A DNA stretch of 64,000 nt. It comes from Chamaecrista fasciculata (taxonomy: Eukaryota; Streptophyta; Magnoliopsida; Fabales; Fabaceae). The notes under the pieces are model-generated. The model made no database searches. It saw nothing but the letters and a program-made list of their open reading frames with translations, and was not told where the DNA came from. Below, piece after piece: positions 33,792 to 46,800 of this stretch; the first letter of the stretch is position 1, and every line of letters starts with the position of its first letter. The stretch is taken from positions 124,001-188,000 of the forward strand of contig QANZ01044666.1 in the NCBI GenBank assembly GCA_003254925.1, in the 5' to 3' direction. Made by a program: the position numbers and the translations under genes.

Positions 33792-34818
33792 TAAATAAAA
33801 AATATAACGACTTCTAAAATAACAAATTAAGGCAGATATATTCTAAGGAGCAAAACAAAAACATGTAAGAGACAACACGTTCTTTAAAATAAAAAACAAG
33901 ACACTACATTTGTAATCACAAGACATTTGGAAATATAAAAAGAATGAAAAAGCATATATACACAACAGATAACACTGCTTTTCTTCAGGCAAAAAAAAAA
34001 AAAAAACACTGCTTTTCTACAAAGATAGAATCAATACAAATCTTCTACTTGAATTATGGTCGAATTCTAATTCCCAATGAATTATTCTAATTATCAATTC
34101 TTAGTTTTAAGAATTGGTGTGCATTTAGATTGGATGATTAGTTTTAAGAAAAAAAAGACGTAGATATTTTTTTAAATCCAGACCATGACAAGACACGTTT
34201 CAAACATATCAATGACTACTTTTTGTGCTTCCTAATGGATAAATTTTTTATTTTAAGAATCTGTATTTGACCAAGAATACTGTGTCTAATTCAATCGGCT
34301 TGCCAATATAGGAAATACCAGCAAATCAAACAGTATGATATGAAAGTTCCAAAACGTTACCTCCATATTATTAATCCCTAGAATCGACAGTTCACACTCA
34401 GACAACATTAGTGAATCATGTTGTCATGTCTCTATACAAATCTACCATTGCGACCTTATTTTAAAACAAAATCACGCCAGAAAAGGCTCATTTGTCAGAA
34501 GCTACAAGAACATGAAAACAGTTAATGCCTGGTAGGGAAGAGATGAAAAGGAGACTCTATCATTAACGGCTGAACTAGATACTGATAAAATATATATTTG
34601 ATACAGAAGAGTCACTCTTCATCTCCAATACTTGGAGAATTCCAGGCATCCTTCTCAAGAAGTGATTGAATAATTTCCGATTCTTTCATCCGTGGTAGTT
34701 GCCAATTGATAATGATTGGCTGTCAAGTTCTTGCATTCTAGTCATGAAATGACCACACAAAACATGCTTTATGCTCTGCCGAAAAGGAAAATATGCTTCT
34801 AGAAGAATGGAACTGCCT
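33792..34818. other. Intergenic region and 3' flank of the SABRE-like gene
   Basis: No gene is supported. The right part (about 34500-34818) should contain the 3' UTR of the minus-strand SABRE-like gene. An A-run with the duplicated word ACACTGCTTTTCT on either side lies near 33975-34020. Confidence 0.4.
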
Positions 34819-37800
34819 CTATTTTTGCAAATCTTCATTCGGTGATCCGCTGGAAGAATCACTATCTAATGGAACCAAATCTCTTGGAGATGATGGAAGC
34901 AATTCTCCTTGTCCCGAGGATAAGCCTGCATGAGAATGGATGTTCAGCCCTAGAGTTATCAAGTCTTGTGACTTATAAGTTCTGACATGCTAGAAGAATA
35001 GGACTAGTCAGCCAGAAGAGATGAAGAAAAGTAAGATCAGGAAGTAAAAATTTTAAAACATGCTGCTGGACTTGGAATAGACTTTTGTAAGACAAAAATA
35101 TAAAAATTCACTAAAAAGACACATCAATAAATAATTAATTTTTCGAGCCTTGGGAATATAGCCTTGTTGGGAAAATGAAATCTAATGAAACACATCTCAG
35201 TTGGGTTAAATCCTTAGTGACTAGAAGGACAAAAAACAATCAAAAGGTCATATTGACCATGTGCGTGTGTTCTTAAGTTAAATTCAATAAGCCTTTTTAA
35301 TCCTAGTTGCTTAGTCAGATTATTCAACTATGGAAATAAACACATTGAAATTCGGGACAAAAGTTTGAAAGATAGACAATCAAAATATGCTGATATACAA
35401 AACAAGGCAAGCACTTCAAATGGAAAACCTAATGTGGAATGTGCAAGTGTTAGATGAGTTTTTAAAATATGGTCTCCAAATTACTTGCAATCCAACCTGT
35501 CCTTTAATTAATAGTGAAATTTATATAGTAACAAGTACAAAAGTGCAGGGAGTTGACACTTGCACAAACCTTTTTTAGACTGGAACTTCTTAGTGTGCCG
35601 CCTAATAAGCTTTTTGGCTTTTGAAATTGTGAGCTGCCTGGCATAAGGGAGTTCCTCTAGATCACCTTCACTCCAATCACCAGCTTGAACATCTTCTTCA
35701 CCCCTCATAGTTCGAAGCACAAATTGTTTTGCTTTGCGGCGTTGAGTATTAAAGAGTCCTCTAACGGATGTTACAAATCCGTCACCAGCTCCATCACTTG
35801 GACGCTTAGGCCATGAAGCGATCTGATCTGATTGTCCTGCTTGGTCTTCATTGTCACTTAAATTGTCAATTTCAGGACCACTGGCTGTAGGCTGACTCTG
35901 AGATTTGTCTTTGAATTTCTTACCCTACATGATCCATGAAAGGAAAAAGAAATACATATAGATATATATGTAAATTAACTGAATAGCAAAGGTTAATGAT
36001 TTTCACGAGATAGAACTTAATAACTAAAAGTGATTTTCTTGATTGGTAAAGCACCCTGTAAGAGCCAACAACTGAGACAAACATTATATTTTGTTTTGAT
36101 GTCCTGATGAATTTGCAGTGGAAAGTATATATAGCAGACGAGTCAACAAAGAAGACCCCTTAAAGTATATAACCCATAATAAGAAAATGAAAAGAAAAAA
36201 GGACAGAAGGGATTCATCAACCTGCATTCCAGTTACAGACTTCAGCACTCCCCAGATGATATGCTTCTTAACTCGTGAGAACAGTCTTTGCCAACTCCCA
36301 ACAAATTCAACACGATGAAATTGATCCATCAGTAGTTTCACTTCACTTACAACAAATGGTGATCCATCATATGTAACCAATAACTCAACCTACAAGAAAC
36401 ATAAATAACAGTAAGCTGAAACACAAATTATTTCAACAGAAGTGATAGTATTAGTAGATAACAGCTTCACCAAAAGCTCAAAAAGCTAACTACCTGGCTA
36501 ATTTTGATGTTGTGAAACTCCATCACCTTTCGCGGTCTAGATTTCTTCTCTTCATTTGACTTAACCATCTTTTTGTCTTTATCTTCTTGGGATGACCGAC
36601 CAGCTTTGACACCTTTTGAAGAAGATAAGCTCTCTAAGACAAGTTCATTAGCTACAGATTCTGCTACAGTTTCTTCCCATGATCTGTCAAAAGAAGATGT
36701 CCTTCTCAACTCGGGCGTTGGAACAGCACTAGGATTTTCTTTGACATTCTGCAATTTGGATGCCTGCAAGCAGTTTACCAAAAATCCTTGAGAGTCAGCG
36801 TCTGAAACTACACAGATGTAGAAGGGAATATATATTATATATATATATATCCTCTCCAATCTCTCCTACCAACATAGTCCAGGATTAGCATTCCTGATTC
36901 TATCAGTATTCTGATCAATCATCTAGTAGAAAATTCATCAAAGACTCACTTGGGTTGAATCAGCGTTAACAGTAGGCTGACTAGAACCAGGAAATAGCAT
37001 CGCGGAGATGCCAGATTTGGAGGAGACCTCAGACTCTTTTGATTCTGGGACTGTTGAACCTTTCTTCAAACGTCTTGCACCAGCAGTGGTTGAAACCTTC
37101 CAGACCTCCTGCATTTTTTTTTCATTTAATGAAAAGGGAATTCTATTAAGAAGGGAAGAGTAAAAAAAAAAAAAGCTAGAAGAATAATGAAACCTAAATC
37201 AGAAAAAACTATCACTGTCCCAAAGCCCGAAATATTCAATCTTTTAAAAAGACCATTTACAGAGCACCAAAGAAAAGCCATGATTACAATTCTACCCCAC
37301 AAAAGATATAATGGCAAAGAAATGCTCTATTTCAAGATGGGAACATTCCTTTCTACTGACATCAAATATCTCTAAATGTTAGCCTAGTAACCTGGTTGTG
37401 AAGACAAGAAAATAAAATATTTGAATAAATCAACTAACCTGTCGGCGTTGTGAATCTTGTTCTTCTTCTGCGAAGAAATACCCCCACATCATTCTGTATA
37501 TTGTCTCTGTCAAATGGATCTTAAGGGGATAAATGTCTACCTATAATGTAAAAAGTTTATATTAGGGATCAAAAGGCATCACCTTGACATTCAGAGCAGA
37601 CATCATATTAATGAAAACAAGTTCTAAGCTCTGATTCTGAATTCTTTTTCTATTTTCAACAGATTCAAAGTCCTTTACAAAATGGAATATCACGACTGTT
37701 AACAACTTCATGTTATTAGTCCAGTTCACATTGACATGACTGACAGACATGGCTAAGTAGTAAGAAAAACAAAAGATCTGCCTCGGGCCAAAGTCATGAT

Positions 37801-40800
37801 CACTGTGTTTTACAAAGTTTTTCTTAATTCTAGGTATATATAATATGACCAGAGTCTTGCAGAAAAAGAAAATATTAATGAAATAAGATAAGATGCAAGG
37901 AAATAGAAACTCATACAGAAATAATATCCCTAAATATTCTAGAAGAAGCTCTGTTAAGAAGGTAATGATAATCTTCGGATTCTACAGAATACTAACAGAA
38001 TGCAGAATTAAATATTCATCTATTCATATTTATTCTTCTACTCTAATCGGCAGTTCATTATGTATGCAAGCATGACTCCATACTAGTTGCACAGAATATT
38101 TATTAATGCTCTTTTTTTGGCCCAAAAAAAAGCATTAATAAATATTCTGTGCAACTAGTATGGATTCATGCTTGCATACATAATAAACTGCCAATTAGAG
38201 TATAATGTTTAAAAACTCTTGCATTTTTGTGAATTGTTGCAGATCTTTGTTGATAACAACAGCTAACCAGATCAACTTGATTTCAACAGACAAAAGTCCC
38301 AAAACCACTTGAGGCCTACCAATTGATGAAAGCCAAATTATAATCAGTCTCTTAACCGTTAATCCCATAAAACTCCTCCTTACACCAATTCCCCAGTTAG
38401 CGTGTCTTCTTGAACTTACAAATCCTCATTATCTGTCTCTCAAGTGCTAAAGAGTTTCAGATGCTAACTTGATAATTATCTTCGGTCATGGGCACCTGAC
38501 AGTTGTCTATTAAAATATGACTTTTTGTCTCAATTTTAAGAACGGTCATAAGAAATAAGGCAAACCCTAAATTACATGATGGCTGGCACGTCATCAATAG
38601 AATGTCCAATTATGAAGGGCGTAATCTTCCTTATCTGATGCTCTATCAAAAACCAAACTGCCTCACATTGTTCTTAATCCATTTCAATTTGATCCAAGTT
38701 TTCAGTAAAGTTGGGTCAAATATTAGCCAACAGTGACGTCCTGCTGAAACAAACCACCATGTTTCATATTGAACTTCCCCAAGTCTCAGAATTCAAAATA
38801 ATGTTAACGTGATATTTGGTAGGAAAGCATGTTAATTTCTCTAATAGCTATAAAATAATTATAAAATATTTGGGTATAAAACATAGAAAAAATTCATGGT
38901 TCATGTGTTGTATATGTTCTAACTTACTTTGGCCATTAGTAACATAGGGATATTGATTTTTAATACATCCTGTGGTCAGTCTTTTACAAATAAATTTTCT
39001 AGCACTTGGTAAATTAGGATGTTCACTAACCAGATTAAAGGTAACAAATACCTGGAAGAGTTCGAAGGGAGAATTTCCATCTTTTGGAGCCCCCTGTCTA
39101 GCATCTACTCGAACCATGACTTTTCTGTAAACAACAAAAAAAGGAAAACAAGCAATATGAAAACACTAAGAAGAAGGGAGAACCCAAAAAATACATAAGG
39201 ATTTAATATAGAGTTCCTCACTCCTTGAAAACAAAAGAATAGGGGTAGATAAAACCATCTTAGGAGAACTATCCTCAAAATGTGATTCCATTTCAGAGAC
39301 ATGTTATACAAATCCAATTATCAATGAGATGACTTCAGCCACCTTAAACTATAAAGTTTTAATTATAACAAAGCTCAAGACATTCATATATCCAATATAT
39401 AATTCAGCCAAAGGTTAACAAAGCTCAAGACATTCATATATCCAATATATAATTCAGCCAAAGGTTAACAAGTTAAGAAACTCTTCTTTCTTTTTTTTCC
39501 AGACATAAAACAAATCATTGGTCACATATTTAAATGTATATGAGTATATGACATAAAAAGAGAATGTTCGGACAGACAATTGTGAGAAGATGCTCACTTG
39601 CTAGAGTCTGATGATGTAAAACTGATGGTACCAGAAATACAACTCATCTTGGAAGTTAAAGAGTTTATGAAAAAAGCTTGAATTTCTAATTATCCCTTGT
39701 CCTCCACCACAAAGCTAAATGTAGTATAATTGAAGGCAATCAGCTAGAGTGCGGTAGCATCTTACTAGATGGGCTAGAAACATCAGTGAAAAAAAAACAA
39801 AAAAAGGTATATTCTGAGAACTGGAAAATTGTGGCTTTGGTGGAAAACAACATATATTGACAAGGCGATTTTGAGGTTCCGGTGGTGCTTTTGTGCTTGG
39901 TAGTTCATCCTTTTACATGCATCCTCTATCTTCTATTTAATCCTCTTGGTTTATTGCCTATGAAAGTGGTACCAGGCACTAGTGATGGAAACGGAAGAGG
40001 AATAATTGTGAGTGACAAATGTTGTGTTAAATAAGATCATGGCTGCTACAAAATAAATGGGTAGAAATAGAGAAAATAGAGTAGTTCGGAGAGGATGAAA
40101 AGGATGAAATTGAACTAAAACTTCAAGACAAACTAGAATGTAAACTATTGTCTGACTATTAAGGCAATGCCTAGAAAAAAAATCATTATATATCAGAAAA
40201 TTAACTTGTAAGCGACAATAAAATTTAGAAAAAGGTAATGATTACATACTTTCCCCATTCAGGGGGAGGATTCCATGCTGATAGAAGCATATCAGACTTG
40301 GCATTAGGTAGACAGTTTCTGATGACGAGATATTTTATTGTAAACCGAGAAACACCCACATCCTTGTAGTCTCGGTCAAAGTCATAGATCTAAGATGTCA
40401 ACAAAATGATCCCGAATCAGCATATTCTTACAAATTGAAACCAAAAAGAAATGAATCAGGAAATTCACAAGATTAGCTACTAGCAACACAATAATCAAAG
40501 CATAGTGGAGGTTCAACATCACTGATAAACAAGAACAAACCATACAAGGCACCACCACAAGGTCACCTGCAAGATCAATGTTAGTAACTGGCTAACTGCA
40601 ATAGGTTACTAAAGTTTATCAAGAACCCTAGACTATTTTGCAGAGTGGAGCCTCAATGCTCTTTTGTTTTTTTTTTTAAAAGTAATTAAATATTCGTATC
40701 CTGAGTAATTTCTTTTGTCGAGTATTGGGGGTGCCCTGAGTTTATTAGGCATTATTATAGGATCTAGTTACTATGTATGTTTGAGCTTTTCTTGTATCTT

Positions 40801-43800
40801 CCGGTTCGAAAATATCTTACCCTCCAGCTACTCGAAAATTCTTCTCTCTCATACTGCAGTAACTGCACCCTAACGCTCGCCTGAGACTCCTCTATAACTC
40901 CTTTACCGACGCCATTAGAGTCTCTCGAACCAAAACCCATCGGTAAATTACTGTATTCCGCTTCATCTGTGTCTTTTCAGATTGGGCCCTCTGCCACGTT
41001 TTGTATGATTCAATAGGACCTTCTTCACATGTAAGCCTTCATTTCTTTTGTTTTTGGAATAAATTATGACCCTTCGTTTAAAAACCTAATGGAGTACGCA
41101 GTGTTGTTACTTTCCGTAGAGAACTTATGAAAAATATGAATGAGCTTAGCTTCGACTTTTCTCTCTAAAACCCTACGGTATGTTCCTAGGTCCTTTGGTT
41201 TCTTCTGTTTCCTTTGACTTTCGGCCGGTCCTGCACGTAATAAAGCCCCCTAGTTACGTCTCCCACTTTAAGAAAACTTTGTGATGATCTCTTAAAAAAT
41301 CTGAACTAGTTCATTCCCCTTCACCCGATTCGCACACTGTTCGAATTCGGCATCTCTCAATAAGAAGATTGCAAATAAGAAGCCCCTACGACAAAAAAAC
41401 TGACCAGACTGCCCAAATCCGTACTACTAACAGGAAAACCAAAATTAATAGAAATCTTCATTTTCTTTAAATTCTTGCTCATTGCCAACATCATCAACAA
41501 GCAGCAAATCAACCATCAGAAAATCAAAAGTCAATTGCACAAATGTTTTGTTTTGAACCTTCCTCTTGAAACTAATCAGTACTTCAAGCGTCAGTACATG
41601 GAATACTTTTTTGCTTAGGATGCAGCATAAACTTTGCCATAAAAAGATCAGTTCAATGCATTACACTTGAAGAACAAATGTTTTATACCATGAGACAATA
41701 TATTAGTGAAGCACTTCGATGTTGGGTGACAGATATGAAGGACCACCTCAACCATCGGGAAAACTTCAAGTATTCATCAAACACGAGTAATAAAACAAAA
41801 GCCTCAAAACTCAGTCTGAGGTTTAAAATAGACAGAATTGCAGAGTGGATCGACATTGATGGCCAAAACTATGGCACAGGGTGACAAGTAGGACTACAAA
41901 ACTGGCAATGTGCAGTTCATGAGATTCTATGATTTCTGTGTTTGGAGAGAGATGGCTGTATCTTCGAGGGGATATATCCACCTTACATATGTTATGGGAT
42001 AGAATAGTCTATACGGCTAGGCCTATGATTTTTTTAAGGTAATCTCTAATATATGAAAAAAGATACCCTTCTACAATAATTGGTTTCATAGGACTTCTGT
42101 TACTAATGTTCTTGAGCTTTTTTCACCCTGATTTGAGGATTCAGGACTTCCTATCCTAAATTTGTACTCTCTTTTCTTTCCAATACAATTTCCTTTTTAG
42201 TGAATAAAAAATAAAGTACATTTAAAGACAGCTTTTCATATTAAGTGAGAAACAAATTTAAAGTAAACTGTGATTTCTGGTGCAGAAAAAACAGACAAGG
42301 GAGGACAGATCCAGTTTGTAAAATATCAAATTCTTACCATGTCATTAATCTCGAATTCAGCAAAAGATTTACCATCAAGCAGCATGCTCCAACCAACTTT
42401 GTCAATTTTCAACGATAAGCGCATGGCATGGGAAGGACTTTTGTTCTTCTCCTTCTCCATAAGTTGGATCTGAGCGGCTTTCTGCATAGCCGTCCTTAAT
42501 GATGCAGATGCTGCCTTCCTAGATTTTTTTGCAGTTACAAGTTCCCTCTTCAGTTCTTGAACCTGCCAGTATTGGACTATTGTTGATTACTCATGCACAC
42601 TTGTCATTTGCCAATGTAAGCATAAAAATACAAAAATAGTCCATACATCTCAATGCAAGTTAAAAAGAAAAACAGAATCCCGAAGCAAGATGGTGGTAAA
42701 GGCACTAACAAGCAGAACCATAAATTTCATGGTAGTCTGCCCCACTGAGCAGAATAAATAAAAATACAAAAACAGGAGACGTTGAACGCAACCAAAGAGA
42801 ATTGTCAAAGAGTAACGAGTGCAAATACTGGAGCATTAGAGAAGTTGAAGGAAAACAAGTGGCCTAATAAGCAATTTCGGTTTTATAATACCATATTGCA
42901 ATTAACAAGAAAGAGAAAGCCCGCATAAACTGAACCATAACAGGGATTTCAACAAGTATGGTATCTGAGCTAAAATAATTGATGAATGGCCTTATTATAA
43001 TCTTTAACAAGGCCCTACACTAGTCCTTTAGGATTGACGTGCCAAAAAAGCATAAGCTTATGTACCTTGTGCTGAAAATTAATTTAAGTTAAGAAAGTTA
43101 AGCTAGCAAGGACTGAACCACTTGGTTATAAAGGCTTTGACACTGCGTCAAGCATCATTTCAACTCAAAAGTTTATGTTATTAGTTGAATACCGACAAAT
43201 AGTTTAATTATAGTTTCTAACAACACTCACCCATGACTAAAATTTGGCATCTGGGTAAAAAATGAACAGTACTTGAAAGTTTCTATTTCTTCATCTAGCA
43301 CTAGCAAGCAACTATTCCATTCTTTACCAATGTTCTCTCTGTTTTCTGATAAAGTCCCACAAAAGGGAGTGATTGATAATCCATGCAGTACTTAAAGGAT
43401 GATAATTTTCCCTTTAAAAGTCGGTTTTAAGAATAGGTTCTTCTCACTTGCTTAACCTAAATTGATATCAAGGCCTGATGACATGCAGAAAAAGGCTACT
43501 TGCAGAGGGCGAGTGCTGTGGAGTACAGTTGTTTGTGAAAATTAGTTTTGCAAGGATGCTACTATAATGGAGCCACCAGTAAGTGGTACTCAAGGGAAAA
43601 GGTTCTTCCCCCTTACAAGCGGGCTTCACGGATGGGTTCCCCAACTTGGTTAAGCTTCCATCTTTTTTCATTTAAGAAACTAAATCTTACACTAGATTTG
43701 TTCCAGTGCAAAGTGCAGGTACTTCTTTTGGAAACCGTAATTTTTTTGGATTCACAAAAAAAGACTCCTAACTCCTTTAATCATCATTCGACTCTTCAAA

Positions 43801-46800
43801 GCTACCAAGTTCATTGAAATCTGCCAATGAAAGCTGATATTTTAAGTACCACAATCAAAGTAATGGACCTGACTTCTTCATGGCAAGAAAGACAAGAATT
43901 TTACAGAACAAGCATCTAAAATTAGCCTCAAACCTATCTAATCCCACTCACAAGAAATTTAGAATATCATCCAAAAGAAAAAAGTCTTATTACCAGCATG
44001 GGTCTCCCGCCAGTAATCATCCACAGGCCGCCTTCCTTTTCTAGACCTGTATCTCCAGAAGTATCACAGCAAAGAGACAATTTTCTAATATCATCAAGAA
44101 TCAACTTATTCTCCCTTTCTTTCTGTTCAAGGCTGATCTTTGCAAGTTCCACCTCTTCAATACCATCAGGAACCACCTCATCTGCTTCCTCTTCAACATC
44201 TTCATCATCTTTACCAGAAAATGACACACTACTTTTTCGAGGCCTGAGTTGTTGACACCAATCAATTAATTTGAAAATATCATCAAACAGCACAAAATAC
44301 TATTATGGATATTGTACATGTCTTTTGCAAGGCAAAAAGAAATAATATGCAAGTAATGAGCATAAAATTTAAAAATATAAGTATCTGAATTAAAACCAAA
44401 TTCAAGGATAAGGAGCATATCTGACATAAAAAGTATTTCACAATTAACACAGTATTTAAACAGAAAATAAAAGCACTAAAGAAATGACTTATGCTGATTA
44501 TGGGAATTGAACATGCTAAATAAATAAACTTAAAAGGAAATACCATTTTGGTCAGTCCATATGCACTGAAACATACTCATTTATTAAGAAATAATCAAGC
44601 TAACGTGACAGAATTAAATTTGACAGTACAACTAATGGTGACAGCACATGAGAGAACTGCTAAACATTATAAATATGGAAATGTTAGTTGGCTTTCTGTT
44701 TTGGATAATTCTTCCATCCATTATTTCTGTACCAATCACAATTCAGATTGTTCCTGGAATTTTCTACATTTTTAAGAAACTTAAATGACAAAAGTTTTGT
44801 GATTTTCATCTCTTTTGACCTTAATAGAAATTGCTCACTTATCTTTTAATCAAGATGAGAATTTGAAAACTTGATTCTTCTGATACTTTTCCTGTCGCAA
44901 GTTGTTGAGAAATCTAGGATTATCTAGAATTATTTTATTTCTTATTTTATCATTATCTTTTAAGATTAGAAATATCTTATTAGAATCTGATTTATATCTT
45001 ATCAAATATTATATTAGATATTAGATTAGATATCTTTTGTTATTATCTTTTCCAAGTAGGATTAGGATTCCTAACTTGATTAGGAATATGTGTTCTTATT
45101 TAAGCATTGTAAACCGTTTTGTTTATGATCAATAATATTACGAATATTATTCTCCCAAAATCAACATGGTATCAGAGCATTTTGATCCTGGATGAATTTC
45201 CTCCTCTTTTGAAATTTGTTCCCCTGTCTAGTGTCCACTGAGTGAACTTGGTTAGGGTTGATTAGTTTCATTTTCAAAGTTCTTATTTAATGTCACCGCC
45301 GGCAAGGATGGAGACAGAAGCCGCAGGACGGTCATTCCCCGGAGTTCGGTGTCCAACAGGGCTGCACGTGAGCCTCACGCGCTGCTCAAGCATTTTCGCG
45401 ATTTCCCACGCGCCGGCGCGTGGAGGCGCGTGAGACATCGTCCTGTTCGCCGATCATTTTCGCCGTCGTCAACGTCCTATTTTCGGCGACCCCCAACTGT
45501 CATCTGGTGATTTTGGTTGCTGTTAGTGAACCCTCTTTGTTAAAGATAGGGTTTTGTCGCATTTTGTTGGCAGATTACTCTTGCTGACTGATTTTTCATC
45601 TTTATCCTTCTTAATTGGCCTCTGAGGTTCCAAAAGGAGTACAAGCTCTAGTGAAGAGAGCCCCTGAGACTCGAAAAAATAACACAAGCCATCAATATTT
45701 AATGGAGGAGTACAAGCTCTAGAGAAAGAGAGCCCCTAAGACTCCAACAAGAACACAAGCCATCACTACTTTTGTCCTTAATTGACAATTATTACCATTA
45801 CCTTTTTTGTCCTTAATTGACAACTGTTATTCATACGTCCTTCACTGACGAATTAATCTTCGGCCTTCATTGCCATTATCTTCATACATCCTTCATTGAC
45901 GGATTAACTTTCAGCTTTCATTGCCATTATATTCATACGTCCTTCATTGACGAATGAACCTTCGGCCTTCATTGCCATCATTATCTTCTTCCAACGACAA
46001 GAATGTTTAAGGAAGCTCAAATTTCAATCAAGATCCAAGTTGCGAATGGAAAATTCCAAATCTCAGCTTGAGGGGGAGTGTTGAGAAATCTAGGATTATC
46101 TAGAATTATTTTATTTCTTATTTTAACATTATCTTTTAAGATTAGAAATATCTTATTAGAATCTGATTAATATCTTATCAAATATTAGATTAGATATTAA
46201 ATTAGATATCTTTTGTTATTATCTTTTCCAAGTAGGATTAGGATTCCTAACTTGATTAGGAATATTTTTTTCTTATTTAAGCATTGTAAACCTTTTTGTT
46301 TATGATCAAGAATATTACGAATATTATTCTCCAAAAATCAACACAAGTCTTAATTTTCAGTTCTAAATTCATTCTTACTAGCCAAAAGTTTCTTCATGAT
46401 AAGCCAATTTGGAATTCAAAAGCTCTATCAAAGCCAATTTGGAATACTTTGAATCAACAACAGTACTCGAAAAGGTAAACAGAAATGATATATTGTAGAT
46501 TCGATTAGCCCACATGGTTCTTTCTCCTAACGTGTGCAATGTGTAGTTCTAGTTAAACTTCGTTTCATGTATTTCTCCACTGTCCAGTAGTGAGATACCT
46601 GTGGAATAAGGGTTAATAGGAAGGAAAACGGAACTGTGACAATAGGAGGTTTATGGGATAGAGTTGGATAGAAATCATGCATCTTCAAGGGCATATCTTC
46701 TCCTTCAATTGTTTTATGGGATAGAATTGTGTATATCATACTTCCCTTTTTTTGGTGGGGTGGGGGTTTGGATTTGATATACAAAGAGATTATTAGGTTC

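Noticed and set aside
41678-41884. 68-aa plus frame in a SABRE intron
   Set aside because: It has no recognisable domain and no splice partners, and lies in intronic DNA on the opposite strand of a well-supported gene.
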